Below are positions 7,215 through 12,888 of a stretch of 20,656 nucleotides of DNA, piece after piece. Where the stretch lies: positions 1-20,656 of the IMG/VR virus record IMGVR_UViG_3300012147_000112; one strand, 5' to 3'. A program made the translations under genes and the position numbers. Within the stretch, counting starts at the first letter, position 1; each line of letters opens with the position of its first letter. Source of the DNA: a virus. Under the pieces are notes generated by a model. The model saw nothing but the letters and a program-made list of their open reading frames with translations. It did not search any database and was not told the DNA's origin.

Positions 7215-7594
7215 TCTAATCCAATACTTTCACTGAAACCAAGAGGCGCAATAATGACATTACTGTACCTACCCATTTTAAGCGTGTCGTACATTTCTTT
7301 CGCCCCCTTGGGGTTCAAAGAGTGTAGGATGACAGTTGCTTCTCTGTTGTGCCTAAAAATATGATCATTAAAAATCATCATTCCAGCAACATATGTACCA
7401 TCTAATCGCGAGGGTCTACTATTTGCATAATTTTCACTGAGGTCGTGATCTAAAAAGATAAGATCATATGAATTATTGGCCATTTTGTCAATTGCTTCTT
7501 CTGCTCCAAAACATCTAGTATTTTCAAACTGTCCGTAATGAGTGAGAAATACTTGGTGTCGTGTTTTGTCATCATCTAAAAATAGTATCTTCAT
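7211..7594 (-). CDS. Cyclic-phosphate-processing receiver-domain protein (cPPR-like)
   Basis: 127 residues with a receiver (CheY-like) fold: MKILFLDDD at the N-terminus gives the acidic pocket (D7-D9), and DLIFLDHDLS places D49, H50, D51 at the end of the third strand. HSLNPKG (91-97) follows. The LDHDLS plus H-S-x-N-P signature is that of the cPPR family (cyclic-phosphate processing receiver), proposed from comparative genomics to act on 2',3'-cyclic phosphate ends in RNA repair, rather than a phosphotransfer receiver. No output domain and no histidine kinase are nearby. The start has AAGGAAAGTGCGGA. It lies between the glycosyltransferase gene and gp59, inside what looks like a cargo block. 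The precise substrate is unknown. Confidence 0.7.
   Translation of the reverse strand: MKILFLDDDKTRHQVFLTHYGQFENTRCFGAEEAIDKMANNSYDLIFLDHDLSENYANSRPSRLDGTYVAGMMIFNDHIFRHNREATVILHSLNPKGAKEMYDTLKMGRYSNVIIAPLGFSESIGLE
7463..7491 (-). promoter_or_regulatory. Internal sigma70-type promoter ahead of genes 59 and 32
   Basis: On the minus strand TTGACA (7491-7486), a 17-base spacer and TATGAT (7468-7463), 11 of 12 consensus bases. It lies within the receiver gene about 250 bases before gene 59, so it could give separate expression of 59-32. It is inside coding sequence, so chance similarity is possible. Confidence 0.4.
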
Positions 7595-7615
7595 TCCGCA
7601 CTTTCCTTAATTTGA

Positions 7616-8431
7616 TCATACATTTTGTAAATTCATTTCTTTCAATATTTTAATCGTGGTGTTGAATGATCCAGCAGCACTACAATTTTCTTCGTACCAT
7701 GCATAGTTATTTTTCTGTATGAACTCCAATTCATCGTTTGGAGTGTCATATATTTTTTCAAAATCATCTTCTGTTTTCAGCAAGAGATAATTTTTTCCCT
7801 CGACCCATTTGTTATAGTAGTTTGTACACACACCGGGCGTGACAATAGGAATCGCACCGCACGCCATCGCCTCGATATCCCTGCTACATTTTGGCCCATT
7901 TCCGGGAAGTAGCAGAGCAAATTTTGATCTTTGCATATTATAAAGGTAGTCGGCGGATGAGTAATGATGCGGGGTTTGAATTCCTCTAGACACCCAAAAA
8001 TTTTGTATATTAGCCGACCAATCTATTCCAGTCTGAAACCTATTTTTGAATTGAGTTTGGTTTTCCACTCTTCCCATGAAAATAGACTTCCACATTCTTA
8101 GTCTAGGAATAATTTTCGGACTTTCGGTGTAGTACTTTTCCATAAGGGTTGGGTGACGCGGCCATAGGATCCACGGAGAGGCGTTCGGGATATCAGATGG
8201 GATCTCGTTGCCGTACAGGGCAAATTTAAACGGTGGTGTGGATTCATGCTCTAGAACAAGATGATAGTCATACAGAAGAGTATGGCCCGGACTGAACATC
8301 CAAACATATCCATCCGGGGATTCTTCGATATCAATAAATCCTTCTTTGTTCCAAATACGGACCAATTCCCTAAAACTATGGCCGGGATGTCCGTATTGCG
8401 CACAAGGAAAAAATACTTTTGTTTTACTCAT
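7616..8431 (-). CDS. Exostosin-like glycosyltransferase
   Basis: 271 residues from ATG at 8431. The C-terminal region SKFALLLPGNGPKCSRDIEAMACGAIPIVTPG (about 169-200) is the nucleotide-sugar-binding motif of exostosin/GT47-like and related GT-B enzymes, with the acidic E187 in IEAMACG. The N-terminal half (FFPCAQYGHPGHSF, YHLVLEHEST, FKFALYGNE) is less typical. Such enzymes transfer a sugar to a polysaccharide, protein or modified base; the acceptor here is unknown, and candidates are DNA base modification or host surface glycan change. In-frame upstream starts (TTG 8449, GTG 8446, ATG 8443) exist, but GGATGATATA before 8431 is the better ribosome site. The gene is in the block between gp33 and gp59, not part of the T4 core. 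Confidence 0.7.
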   Translation of the reverse strand: MSKTKVFFPCAQYGHPGHSFRELVRIWNKEGFIDIEESPDGYVWMFSPGHTLLYDYHLVLEHESTPPFKFALYGNEIPSDIPNASPWILWPRHPTLMEKYYTESPKIIPRLRMWKSIFMGRVENQTQFKNRFQTGIDWSANIQNFWVSRGIQTPHHYSSADYLYNMQRSKFALLLPGNGPKCSRDIEAMACGAIPIVTPGVCTNYYNKWVEGKNYLLLKTEDDFEKIYDTPNDELEFIQKNNYAWYEENCSAAGSFNTTIKILKEMNLQNV

Positions 8432-8455
8432 TATATCATCCATCACCAAAGTTTT

Positions 8456-8848
8456 TTAGTTTACGGGGAAATAAACCGGTTCATCTGATCCATTGTACCA
8501 AGTGTATACGAAGAATAAGACATCTTCAACTTCTGTGAATACATCCTTCATACGATTTGAAAGTTGATTAATGTTTTCTACAGAGATTGATATCGACACA
8601 TGATCAGAAGCATCCTGTGCGTCGTCGTGCAATTCGATGAAGTCAATGAACCATCGTTGTGTCTCGCTATCGTAGATCGGTACAAACTCTCCGGTATACC
8701 GAAAATATTCTACGACTCCATTCCACCTTTCGATCTCAAAAGGTTCTCCCAAAATTGGCATAAAATACAGTAGGGCAGTATCCTTCGATGCCCCATCAAG
8801 ACTTGGTATCAAGGCTCTTAGGCCCGCCTTTAGTTCCGTGTGACTCAT
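8456..8848 (-). CDS. Hypothetical acidic protein
   Basis: 130 residues, acidic, rich in Asp/Glu and aromatic residues, no Cys and no membrane segment. Two blocks stand out: LYFMPILGEPFEIERWNGV (about 27-45) and the C-terminal VLFFVYTWYNGSDEPVYFPVN. The pattern looks like a small alpha/beta domain but I recognise no family. AAAGGATTGTCGAA precedes the ATG. It is followed 7 bases before the glycosyltransferase TTG and lies in the same leftward transcript as the Cys-rich 55-residue gene. Real coding is supported by tight packing with its neighbours and a good ribosome site; function unknown. Confidence 0.8.
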   Translation of the reverse strand: MSHTELKAGLRALIPSLDGASKDTALLYFMPILGEPFEIERWNGVVEYFRYTGEFVPIYDSETQRWFIDFIELHDDAQDASDHVSISISVENINQLSNRMKDVFTEVEDVLFFVYTWYNGSDEPVYFPVN

Positions 8849-8879
8849 TTCGACAATCCTTTCGGTGATATCATTTGAT

Positions 8880-9047
8880 TCAGGTTAAATTATCAAACAT
8901 TTTTTCTGCCTTCTCGCAGCACTCAAAACTGCATACCCACTGTCCATTAACGAGTTCACATCCCTCTGATCCAAAAAAATCATCATCTAGATCCGTGGTA
9001 TCGACCGGAGTCTGACATACTACGCAGGGTTGCTTTTCATCAGTCAT
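8880..9047 (-). CDS. Small Cys-rich zinc-ribbon-like protein
   Basis: A 55-residue protein beginning MTDEKQPCVVCQTPVD and ending KAEKMFDNLT. Cysteines are at 8, 11, 30, 39, 43 and 44: CVVC, then C30 and the CSFECC cluster, enough to bind one zinc. This resembles short treble-clef or MYM-type zinc fingers (C-x2-C ... C-x3-C), but no family is assigned. GGAGTAGAGAAA precedes the ATG, a good site, and the start overlaps the upstream gene's stop by 8 bases. The domain is acidic, so nucleic acid binding is not obvious; protein contact is as likely. Confidence 0.75.
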   Translation of the reverse strand: MTDEKQPCVVCQTPVDTTDLDDDFFGSEGCELVNGQWVCSFECCEKAEKMFDNLT

Positions 9048-9423
9048 TTTCTCTACTCCGGAGCATCATGTAAAGATCATCTTGGGGGATGAACCACCCC
9101 ATATCATTTTCCTCGACAACAGACTCGTAACCGTCGTGATCTTCGATTCTGAATCTGCTACCCTTACTAATCTCTGCTACTCGGAGATCCCGACATCCGA
9201 GGATACAAAGATAATCTTCAGGGCTCAGACCTATGATTTGTCGAACTTCTTTAAGTATCTCGATGTTAATCTTATCATCGACAATAATCTTCTGTAGTTC
9301 TCCATACTCTACCATTTCAATGATCCGAGGGTGTGTGATCATTCTGTACTGCTGGGCTTTAGTCAGGACTCTATTCCAACTTTGCCATCCACTCCCGTAC
9401 TCTGGAGAATATACGATTTTCAT
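9040..9423 (-). CDS. Hypothetical protein, first gene of the cargo block
   Basis: 127 residues. N-terminal MKIVYSPEYGSGWQSWN, then a helical part with HPRIIEMVEYGE, a LCILGCRDLRVAEI segment and an acidic C-terminus. The GSGWQSW opening and the position-specific aromatic residues look like a defined phage domain, but I do not recognise it. The ribosome site is the strongest in the region (GGAGGTACATAGAC before ATG) and a sigma70-type promoter lies 23 bases further upstream, so this gene heads its own transcript. Function unknown. Confidence 0.85.
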   Translation of the reverse strand: MKIVYSPEYGSGWQSWNRVLTKAQQYRMITHPRIIEMVEYGELQKIIVDDKINIEILKEVRQIIGLSPEDYLCILGCRDLRVAEISKGSRFRIEDHDGYESVVEENDMGWFIPQDDLYMMLRSREND

Positions 9424-9445
9424 GTCTATGTACCTCCGTTCTGCT

Positions 9446-9473
9446 ATTATACACTCAAAAATTCAAAAGTCAA
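9446..9473 (-). promoter_or_regulatory. Sigma70-type promoter with overlapping palindrome
   Basis: On the minus strand TTGACT (9473-9468), a 16-base spacer and TATAAT (9451-9446), in a 68-base gap between gp33 and the 127-residue gene. The perfect palindrome AAGTCA-AG-TGACTT (9467-9480) covers the -35 element and could be an operator or just a chance repeat. It would drive the cargo genes and on to gp59-gp32. Confidence 0.65.
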
Positions 9474-9491
9474 GTGACTTACATAAAAATT

Positions 9492-9752
9492 TTACTCAAT
9501 CGGAAGAACGGTTTCGTATTTCCGAGGAAGTAGATTTCTCACCCGGGCTTCTGTTTCAATTTTAGCCTTTATCGTGTCTGGAATCATTCCGGCGGCGGCT
9601 TCGGGTTCGATATCGTGCTTTTCGCACAGTACTAGAAGAGTTTCAATATATTCTGGGGTTTCTCCCGTCGTAGCAATTTGAATCAGATTGCTTTCAAGTT
9701 CGTGAATAAATCTTCTTCTAAATTCTGGATCTAGATGTTTGGTCTTAATCAT
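9492..9752 (-). CDS. 33: Late-transcription coactivator, gp33-like
   Basis: 86 residues. In T4, gp33 binds the RNA polymerase beta flap and the gp45 sliding clamp to activate late promoters read by gp55. The helix pattern FIHELESNLIQIA ... YIETLLVLCEKHDIEPE ... IPDTIKAKIETEARVRNLL matches the short gp33/late-coactivator family seen in marine T4-like phages, with the YIE-x-LL-x-LCE block central. The C-terminal TVLPIE could be the clamp-contact tail. T4 gp33 is 112 residues, so this is a short version. It overlaps the end of the membrane-protein gene by 8 bases. As in T4 it is on the gp59-gp32 side, though with other genes between. Family recognition is by motif memory, not alignment. Confidence 0.65.
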   Translation of the reverse strand: MIKTKHLDPEFRRRFIHELESNLIQIATTGETPEYIETLLVLCEKHDIEPEAAAGMIPDTIKAKIETEARVRNLLPRKYETVLPIE

Positions 9753-10191
9753 TCTTTATGGTATCCTGTACGCAAGGGCCACCGTCGGCGCATTTTCCAC
9801 ATTTTTTGTTCATAGATCCCGGAACATCTTCCGGATTCTTTTCTGCTCGCTTGCGAGCGGACTCTAGTGCGGCCCGAGTAAACAGGTAGGGTGTGGGCTC
9901 ACCGGTTTCCTCATCCCGTAGGGAGACTGCGTAATACTCAGTAGACGCAGCGGATTCCTTGTTTTCGTTAGTAACAAGTATGGCGGTCCCGGTCGTGTAA
10001 TTAAATGCTCTACCGTGTCGCAGAGTAGTGCATTCAATCAGTTCCGGATCATCTCCGTCCGCACCTCTGGCGTAAGGGAGATCACCAGTCACTTTGCCGA
10101 TCTGATTAATGAGACACAAAGATATGGATAGGAAAAACCCATAGACAAAAGTTGACACACTCAACAACACATTCAAAACAAACTTATACAT
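9745..10191 (-). CDS. Small membrane-anchored protein of unknown function
   Basis: 148 residues from ATG at 10191. Residues about 3-30 (VLNVLLSVSTFVYGFFLSISLCL) form one hydrophobic segment after a short basic start, a signal anchor rather than a clear cleavable peptide. The rest is soluble: a small beta-rich part (FNYTTGTAILV, YYAVSLRDEETGE), a basic helix with RKRAEKNPED and a Cys-containing end, KKCGKCADGGPC. An in-frame TTG at 10206 exists, but AAAGGATCCAAA precedes ATG 10191. It overlaps both neighbours. Phage proteins of this shape can act in the host membrane (lysis control, superinfection exclusion), but nothing specific shows which. Confidence 0.8.
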   Translation of the reverse strand: MYKFVLNVLLSVSTFVYGFFLSISLCLINQIGKVTGDLPYARGADGDDPELIECTTLRHGRAFNYTTGTAILVTNENKESAASTEYYAVSLRDEETGEPTPYLFTRAALESARKRAEKNPEDVPGSMNKKCGKCADGGPCVQDTIKND

Positions 10192-10396
10192 TTTGGATCC
10201 TTTCAATAAGATCTTTTCTAATTAAACTTCTACACCATTTTTCTTCTGATTGTATGCCCGGGTTCTCATAGTAAACCCAATCGTAATTTGGAACCGGAGA
10301 AGGAACACAGTAACCCTCATGACCAGCAATTCTGACTCTATGACCTATTTCTTTTACATCTTTAACAATATCAATCTCGGTTTTAACTGTGTTCAT
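10184..10396 (-). CDS. Hypothetical small protein
   Basis: 70 residues from ATG at 10396. Mixed charge, with a central RVRIAGHEGYCVPSPVPNYDWVYYENPG and a basic C-terminal helix (SLIRKDLIERIQ). An ATG five codons earlier (10411) is in frame, but the GAGCGAG before 10396 is the better start site. It overlaps the exonuclease stop by 14 bases and the next gene by 8. No family recognised. Confidence 0.7.
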   Translation of the reverse strand: MNTVKTEIDIVKDVKEIGHRVRIAGHEGYCVPSPVPNYDWVYYENPGIQSEEKWCRSLIRKDLIERIQNV

Positions 10397-11078
10397 TATT
10401 CTCGCTCTCATTCATCTGATAGTATCTATTGATGGTTTTAAACAGTGATGGGACATGATCTGTTACCTTTTCTCGGAAAACCTGACAAAATCCTTGTTCG
10501 TTTCCCATGATGATAACAATATTTCGGATAGGAATTCCAGTCATTTCTTGCCACATGATCGAATACGCAGCACCCTGTGCGAAATAGTTTTGAATCCATT
10601 TAGATTGCTTGATCTTATTTGATCCCTTAAAATCTATGATGGATAGGCTTCCCTCATACTCTGCAACACAATCGACTCGACCGGCCATTTTTAATGTGTG
10701 GGAGTAGAGCGGGACTTCAAGGGCCCGAACATTATCTATTTTGTTGAGATACAAATTCATAAAATTAAAGATATTTTTGTGTCGTATCTCTACAAGATCC
10801 TTATCGTAATCATTTTGATTTTTGAGATATTTTTCAATAGCATCGTGAATGATGTTTCCTCTTTCGGCTGCATCATTAGAAATTTTTTCGTTTCCGGGAA
10901 CCTTTTTCCATTCTTCGAAAAATTTCTTTTTATCATGTCCTAGAACGGTCGTCACGGAAGGATACCAGACATAACCATCAACAGAGGGTACTTTGTACTT
11001 TCTACCATTTTCAGTAGTTTCTGCTTCTACATCTTCAAAAATGTAATCTGAATCAATATGAGTAAAAACTTTTTTCAT
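10383..11078 (-). CDS. PD-(D/E)XK exonuclease (RecB/MGME1-like)
   Basis: 231 residues. The fold is that of the RecB/Cas4/MGME1 nuclease superfamily. Motifs in order: YPSVTTVLG (39-47), the GNIIHDAIE motif with H78, E121 in ALEVPLYS, the catalytic D136 in GRVDCVAEY, D149-x-K151 in SIIDFKGS, and Q168 with Y172 (motif of the type Q-x3-Y). All catalytic residues are present, so it should be an active metal-dependent exonuclease on DNA ends. Similar small exonucleases are common in T4-like marine phages; likely roles are host DNA breakdown, recombination or end processing. No clear ribosome site before the ATG: it starts 2 bases after the stop of the zinc-ribbon gene, so translation is probably coupled. 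Confidence 0.85.
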   Translation of the reverse strand: MKKVFTHIDSDYIFEDVEAETTENGRKYKVPSVDGYVWYPSVTTVLGHDKKKFFEEWKKVPGNEKISNDAAERGNIIHDAIEKYLKNQNDYDKDLVEIRHKNIFNFMNLYLNKIDNVRALEVPLYSHTLKMAGRVDCVAEYEGSLSIIDFKGSNKIKQSKWIQNYFAQGAAYSIMWQEMTGIPIRNIVIIMGNEQGFCQVFREKVTDHVPSLFKTINRYYQMNESENNEHS

Positions 11079-11080
11079 AA

Positions 11081-11359
11081 TTAGAACTTTTGATTGAGCG
11101 TGCTTCCGGGCGAGCCCTCATGAATTTTCTGAAGAACTTCTTTGAATCCGTTATCTGGTTTTCTGATTCCCAGACGAACAGGATCACCGATGGAGGGCAC
11201 GAGGCTTCCGTTTGGATTCGGTACCCATTTTTCAACATGGCCTACCGCACCGCAAGATGGGCATGGATTATCGTAAACATCGAAAACATCATGTTTGCTT
11301 ATGTTTAAAGTCCACTCACTTTTACACTTTTTGCATCTAAAATCATATGATGAAGTCAT
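11081..11359 (-). CDS. FmdB-like zinc-ribbon protein
   Basis: 92 residues. YDFRCKKCKSEWTL near the N-terminus and CPSCGAVG at about 33-40 give two CxxC pairs, the pattern of the FmdB/putative regulatory zinc-ribbon family (YxFxCxxC ... CPxCG). The remainder is Gly/Pro-rich with little predicted structure. It may bind nucleic acid or protein; family members are small and mostly uncharacterised. GGGAG precedes the ATG at a somewhat long spacing. It lies between the first gene of the arm and the exonuclease gene. Confidence 0.75.
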   Translation of the reverse strand: MTSSYDFRCKKCKSEWTLNISKHDVFDVYDNPCPSCGAVGHVEKWVPNPNGSLVPSIGDPVRLGIRKPDNGFKEVLQKIHEGSPGSTLNQKF

Positions 11360-11378
11360 TACCGCATATCTCCCATAG

Positions 11379-11756
11379 TTAAGATCTACTTATGTAGGCT
11401 AGATTTGGCAGTCTAGATATACTGACTTCAAGGTCTGACGCACTCTGAATCGTAGTCGTTTCCAGAAACAAAGTGTTTACTTCCTCAAATTGTTCTGTAA
11501 TTTCTTTTAGATCATCAATGTAATTGTCAGCAATTTCCCATGCATCCCTAATGTAGTTTGCATACTTTTTGCTGAAAAGAGATCGAATTTTAGATTCGCT
11601 TTGTCCAATTTCTTGAAATTTTGCAATCCTCCGCTCAATTTTGGTCTTTTGATCATCCAATAGAGTCAAATATTTTACATGATCATCGACCATATTAATG
11701 TTGAACAGAGCGACATCTACGAAAATTTGCAATGTGGTTCTCTTGGGAAATTCCAT
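11379..11756 (-). CDS. Hypothetical helical protein, first gene of the leftward arm
   Basis: 125 residues from ATG at 11756. Mostly alpha-helical and charged: residues about 15-50 (VDVALFNINMVDDHVKYLTLLDDQKTK...) and 60-100 are heptad-like, a possible coiled coil or helical bundle. An upstream in-frame ATG (11789) exists, but AAAAGGAATAATTTT gives a good ribosome site for 11756. It is nearest the strong leftward promoter, so it would be the first protein made from this arm. The size is close to T4 UvsY (137), but the sequence does not follow UvsY motifs I know, so I do not name it. Confidence 0.8.
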   Translation of the reverse strand: MEFPKRTTLQIFVDVALFNINMVDDHVKYLTLLDDQKTKIERRIAKFQEIGQSESKIRSLFSKKYANYIRDAWEIADNYIDDLKEITEQFEEVNTLFLETTTIQSASDLEVSISRLPNLAYISRS

Positions 11757-11837
11757 AAAATTATTCCTTTTGTGAGGATTTATGCCCATGTATATCTAGT
11801 GTATTTAATAAACTAATATCATGCTAAGACACTGTAC

Positions 11838-11866
11838 ATTATACCAAAGTTTTCCGGACCTGTCAA
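11838..11866 (-). promoter_or_regulatory. Consensus sigma70 promoter, leftward
   Basis: TTGACA (11866-11861), exactly 17 bases, TATAAT (11843-11838): a perfect match to the sigma70 consensus. Start of transcription is expected near 11831, giving a leader of about 75 bases before the first leftward gene (11756). Drives the leftward regulatory and replication arm. Confidence 0.9.
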
Positions 11867-11969
11867 TAGGGCAAACACCCAAAAATAAAACAGAGCCATC
11901 GACCGAGAAACGAGTATACCCAAGTCAGGGGTGGAAGTCAAACAAAAGCACAATTTTTTTTATTTTGGC

Positions 11970-11998
11970 TTGACAAGCGGATATTTCGAGCCTATAAT
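11970..11998 (+). promoter_or_regulatory. Consensus sigma70 promoter, rightward
   Basis: TTGACA (11970-11975), exactly 17 bases, TATAAT (11993-11998): a perfect match. A T-rich tract (ATTTTTTTTATTTT) directly upstream of the -35 can act as an UP element. Start of transcription is expected near 12005, about 27 bases before the first rightward ATG (12032), which is preceded by GAAGG at a rather long spacing. Confidence 0.9.
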
Positions 11999-12031
11999 CC
12001 CTAGGGAGCGTTAGAAGGCTAGATATATTTT

Positions 12032-12547
12032 ATGACTATACCCGCAGAAAATCCTACAGCAAACAATGCCGAATTAATTTTAAAAGAATTAAAGAAAGTT
12101 CGTGAGTTGGCCCGACACATTCAAAATGTGCAAAATGCATGTTTTCGAATGGGGGAGAAACTGATCGAAGATGGCGAAGTTGAATTTGGCAGAAATCTGA
12201 TCGCAAATTCTTTTATTCACGATCAGACAAAATTCCGAGGAATTGAATGGGTTTTTCTGGTGGGTAGAAATTGCGAAAATTCGCACGACTTACCGAATGC
12301 AGTGATGAACCATGTATCCTCAAATCCTCACCACCCAGAGTACTGGGGTGACATACACAAAATGCCTGAAATTTATGTCGCGGAGATGGTAGCAGATTGG
12401 TGGTCGCGCTCGATCGAGTTCGGGACCGATCTTCGGGACTGGGTTTCCGATACGGCGACGAAAAAATTTAATTTCACGATGCAGCAAAACATCGGGCGGC
12501 AAATTAAAAAATATATGAATTTAATCTTAGATCAACCTTTCAAATGA
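12032..12547 (+). CDS. DUF5662-like protein with HD/His-rich core
   Basis: 171 residues. The pattern SFIHDQTKF (61-69, with H63-D64), then MNHVSSNPHHPEYWG (92-106), and MPEIYVAEMVADWWSRSI (111-128) is the DUF5662 signature, with H63, D64, H94, H100 and H101 and acidic residues E113, E118, D122 spaced as in a metal-binding HD-like helical domain. Family function is not established; a phosphohydrolase activity is a reasonable guess because of the HD pair. First gene of the rightward arm and closest to the strong promoter, so it is likely made immediately on infection. The ATG of the next gene overlaps its stop (ATGA). Confidence 0.75.
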   Translation: MTIPAENPTANNAELILKELKKVRELARHIQNVQNACFRMGEKLIEDGEVEFGRNLIANSFIHDQTKFRGIEWVFLVGRNCENSHDLPNAVMNHVSSNPHHPEYWGDIHKMPEIYVAEMVADWWSRSIEFGTDLRDWVSDTATKKFNFTMQQNIGRQIKKYMNLILDQPFK

Positions 12548-12864
12548 AAAAAATTCTAAAATACCGCTTGGAGCGTGGATTGATCCTGTACGGCACTCCC
12601 GGGGATCATGGGGTAGTGATTCACCGCACGCCCAGAACTATAGCAAAAATTTCTACGAAAATAGTTGACAGCGGAATTCTTAACGGGTATGATGACGATG
12701 AAGATCATGGTGAAAAGTATGAGCGTGAGTACCATGTCGATCTGGTTCTTGTCATGGAAGATAATGAATGCTTCTATGATTTTATGTCCAGAGTAGAAAA
12801 ATGTTGGAACAATGTAAAGTGTACAGATACTTACGAAGTACTAGAAAAGTATGACAATTATTAG
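12544..12864 (+). CDS. Hypothetical small protein
   Basis: 106 residues. Basic N-terminus (MKKILKYRLERG), a GTPGDHGVVIHRTPRTIAK loop, then a strongly acidic middle (NGYDDDEDHGEKYEREYHVD) and a C-terminal helical part with CFYDF and WNNVKC. The split of basic and acidic ends is distinctive, but no family is recognised. Starts by ATGA overlap with the previous gene and has no ribosome site of its own, so coupled translation is likely. Contains an internal promoter-like sequence. Confidence 0.8.
   Translation: MKKILKYRLERGLILYGTPGDHGVVIHRTPRTIAKISTKIVDSGILNGYDDDEDHGEKYEREYHVDLVLVMEDNECFYDFMSRVEKCWNNVKCTDTYEVLEKYDNY
12665..12693 (+). promoter_or_regulatory. Internal sigma70-type promoter
   Basis: TTGACA (12665-12670), 17 bases, TATGAT (12688-12693), 11 of 12 consensus bases, about 195 bases before the next gene's start. 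It is inside a coding region, so it may be chance, but it could raise expression of the 393-residue gene and RNase H. Confidence 0.4.
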
Positions 12865-12888
12865 AAATGAAAAACGGAAGGATTCATG

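Larger units (their letters stand above)
11757..12031. other. Divergent intergenic control region
   Basis: 275 bases with no gene. It holds the two promoters described below, each pointing outward, with about 100 bases between their -35 elements. It also contains an A/T tract (11951-11966, mostly T) just upstream of the rightward -35, which is UP-element-like, and GGG-6-CCC (GGGCAAACACCC, 11869-11880), a weak inverted repeat. No tRNA-like fold, iteron cluster or obvious origin seen. In T4-like phages a region like this often carries early promoters. Confidence 0.8.

Noticed and set aside
11379-11756. UvsY recombination mediator
   Set aside because: Size and helical nature are similar but none of the UvsY sequence blocks I know can be seen.
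11801-11810. Minus-strand TATTAAATAC as a late promoter
   Set aside because: Does not fit TATAAATA without a gap, and the first downstream genes look early; the sigma70 promoter nearby explains expression better.
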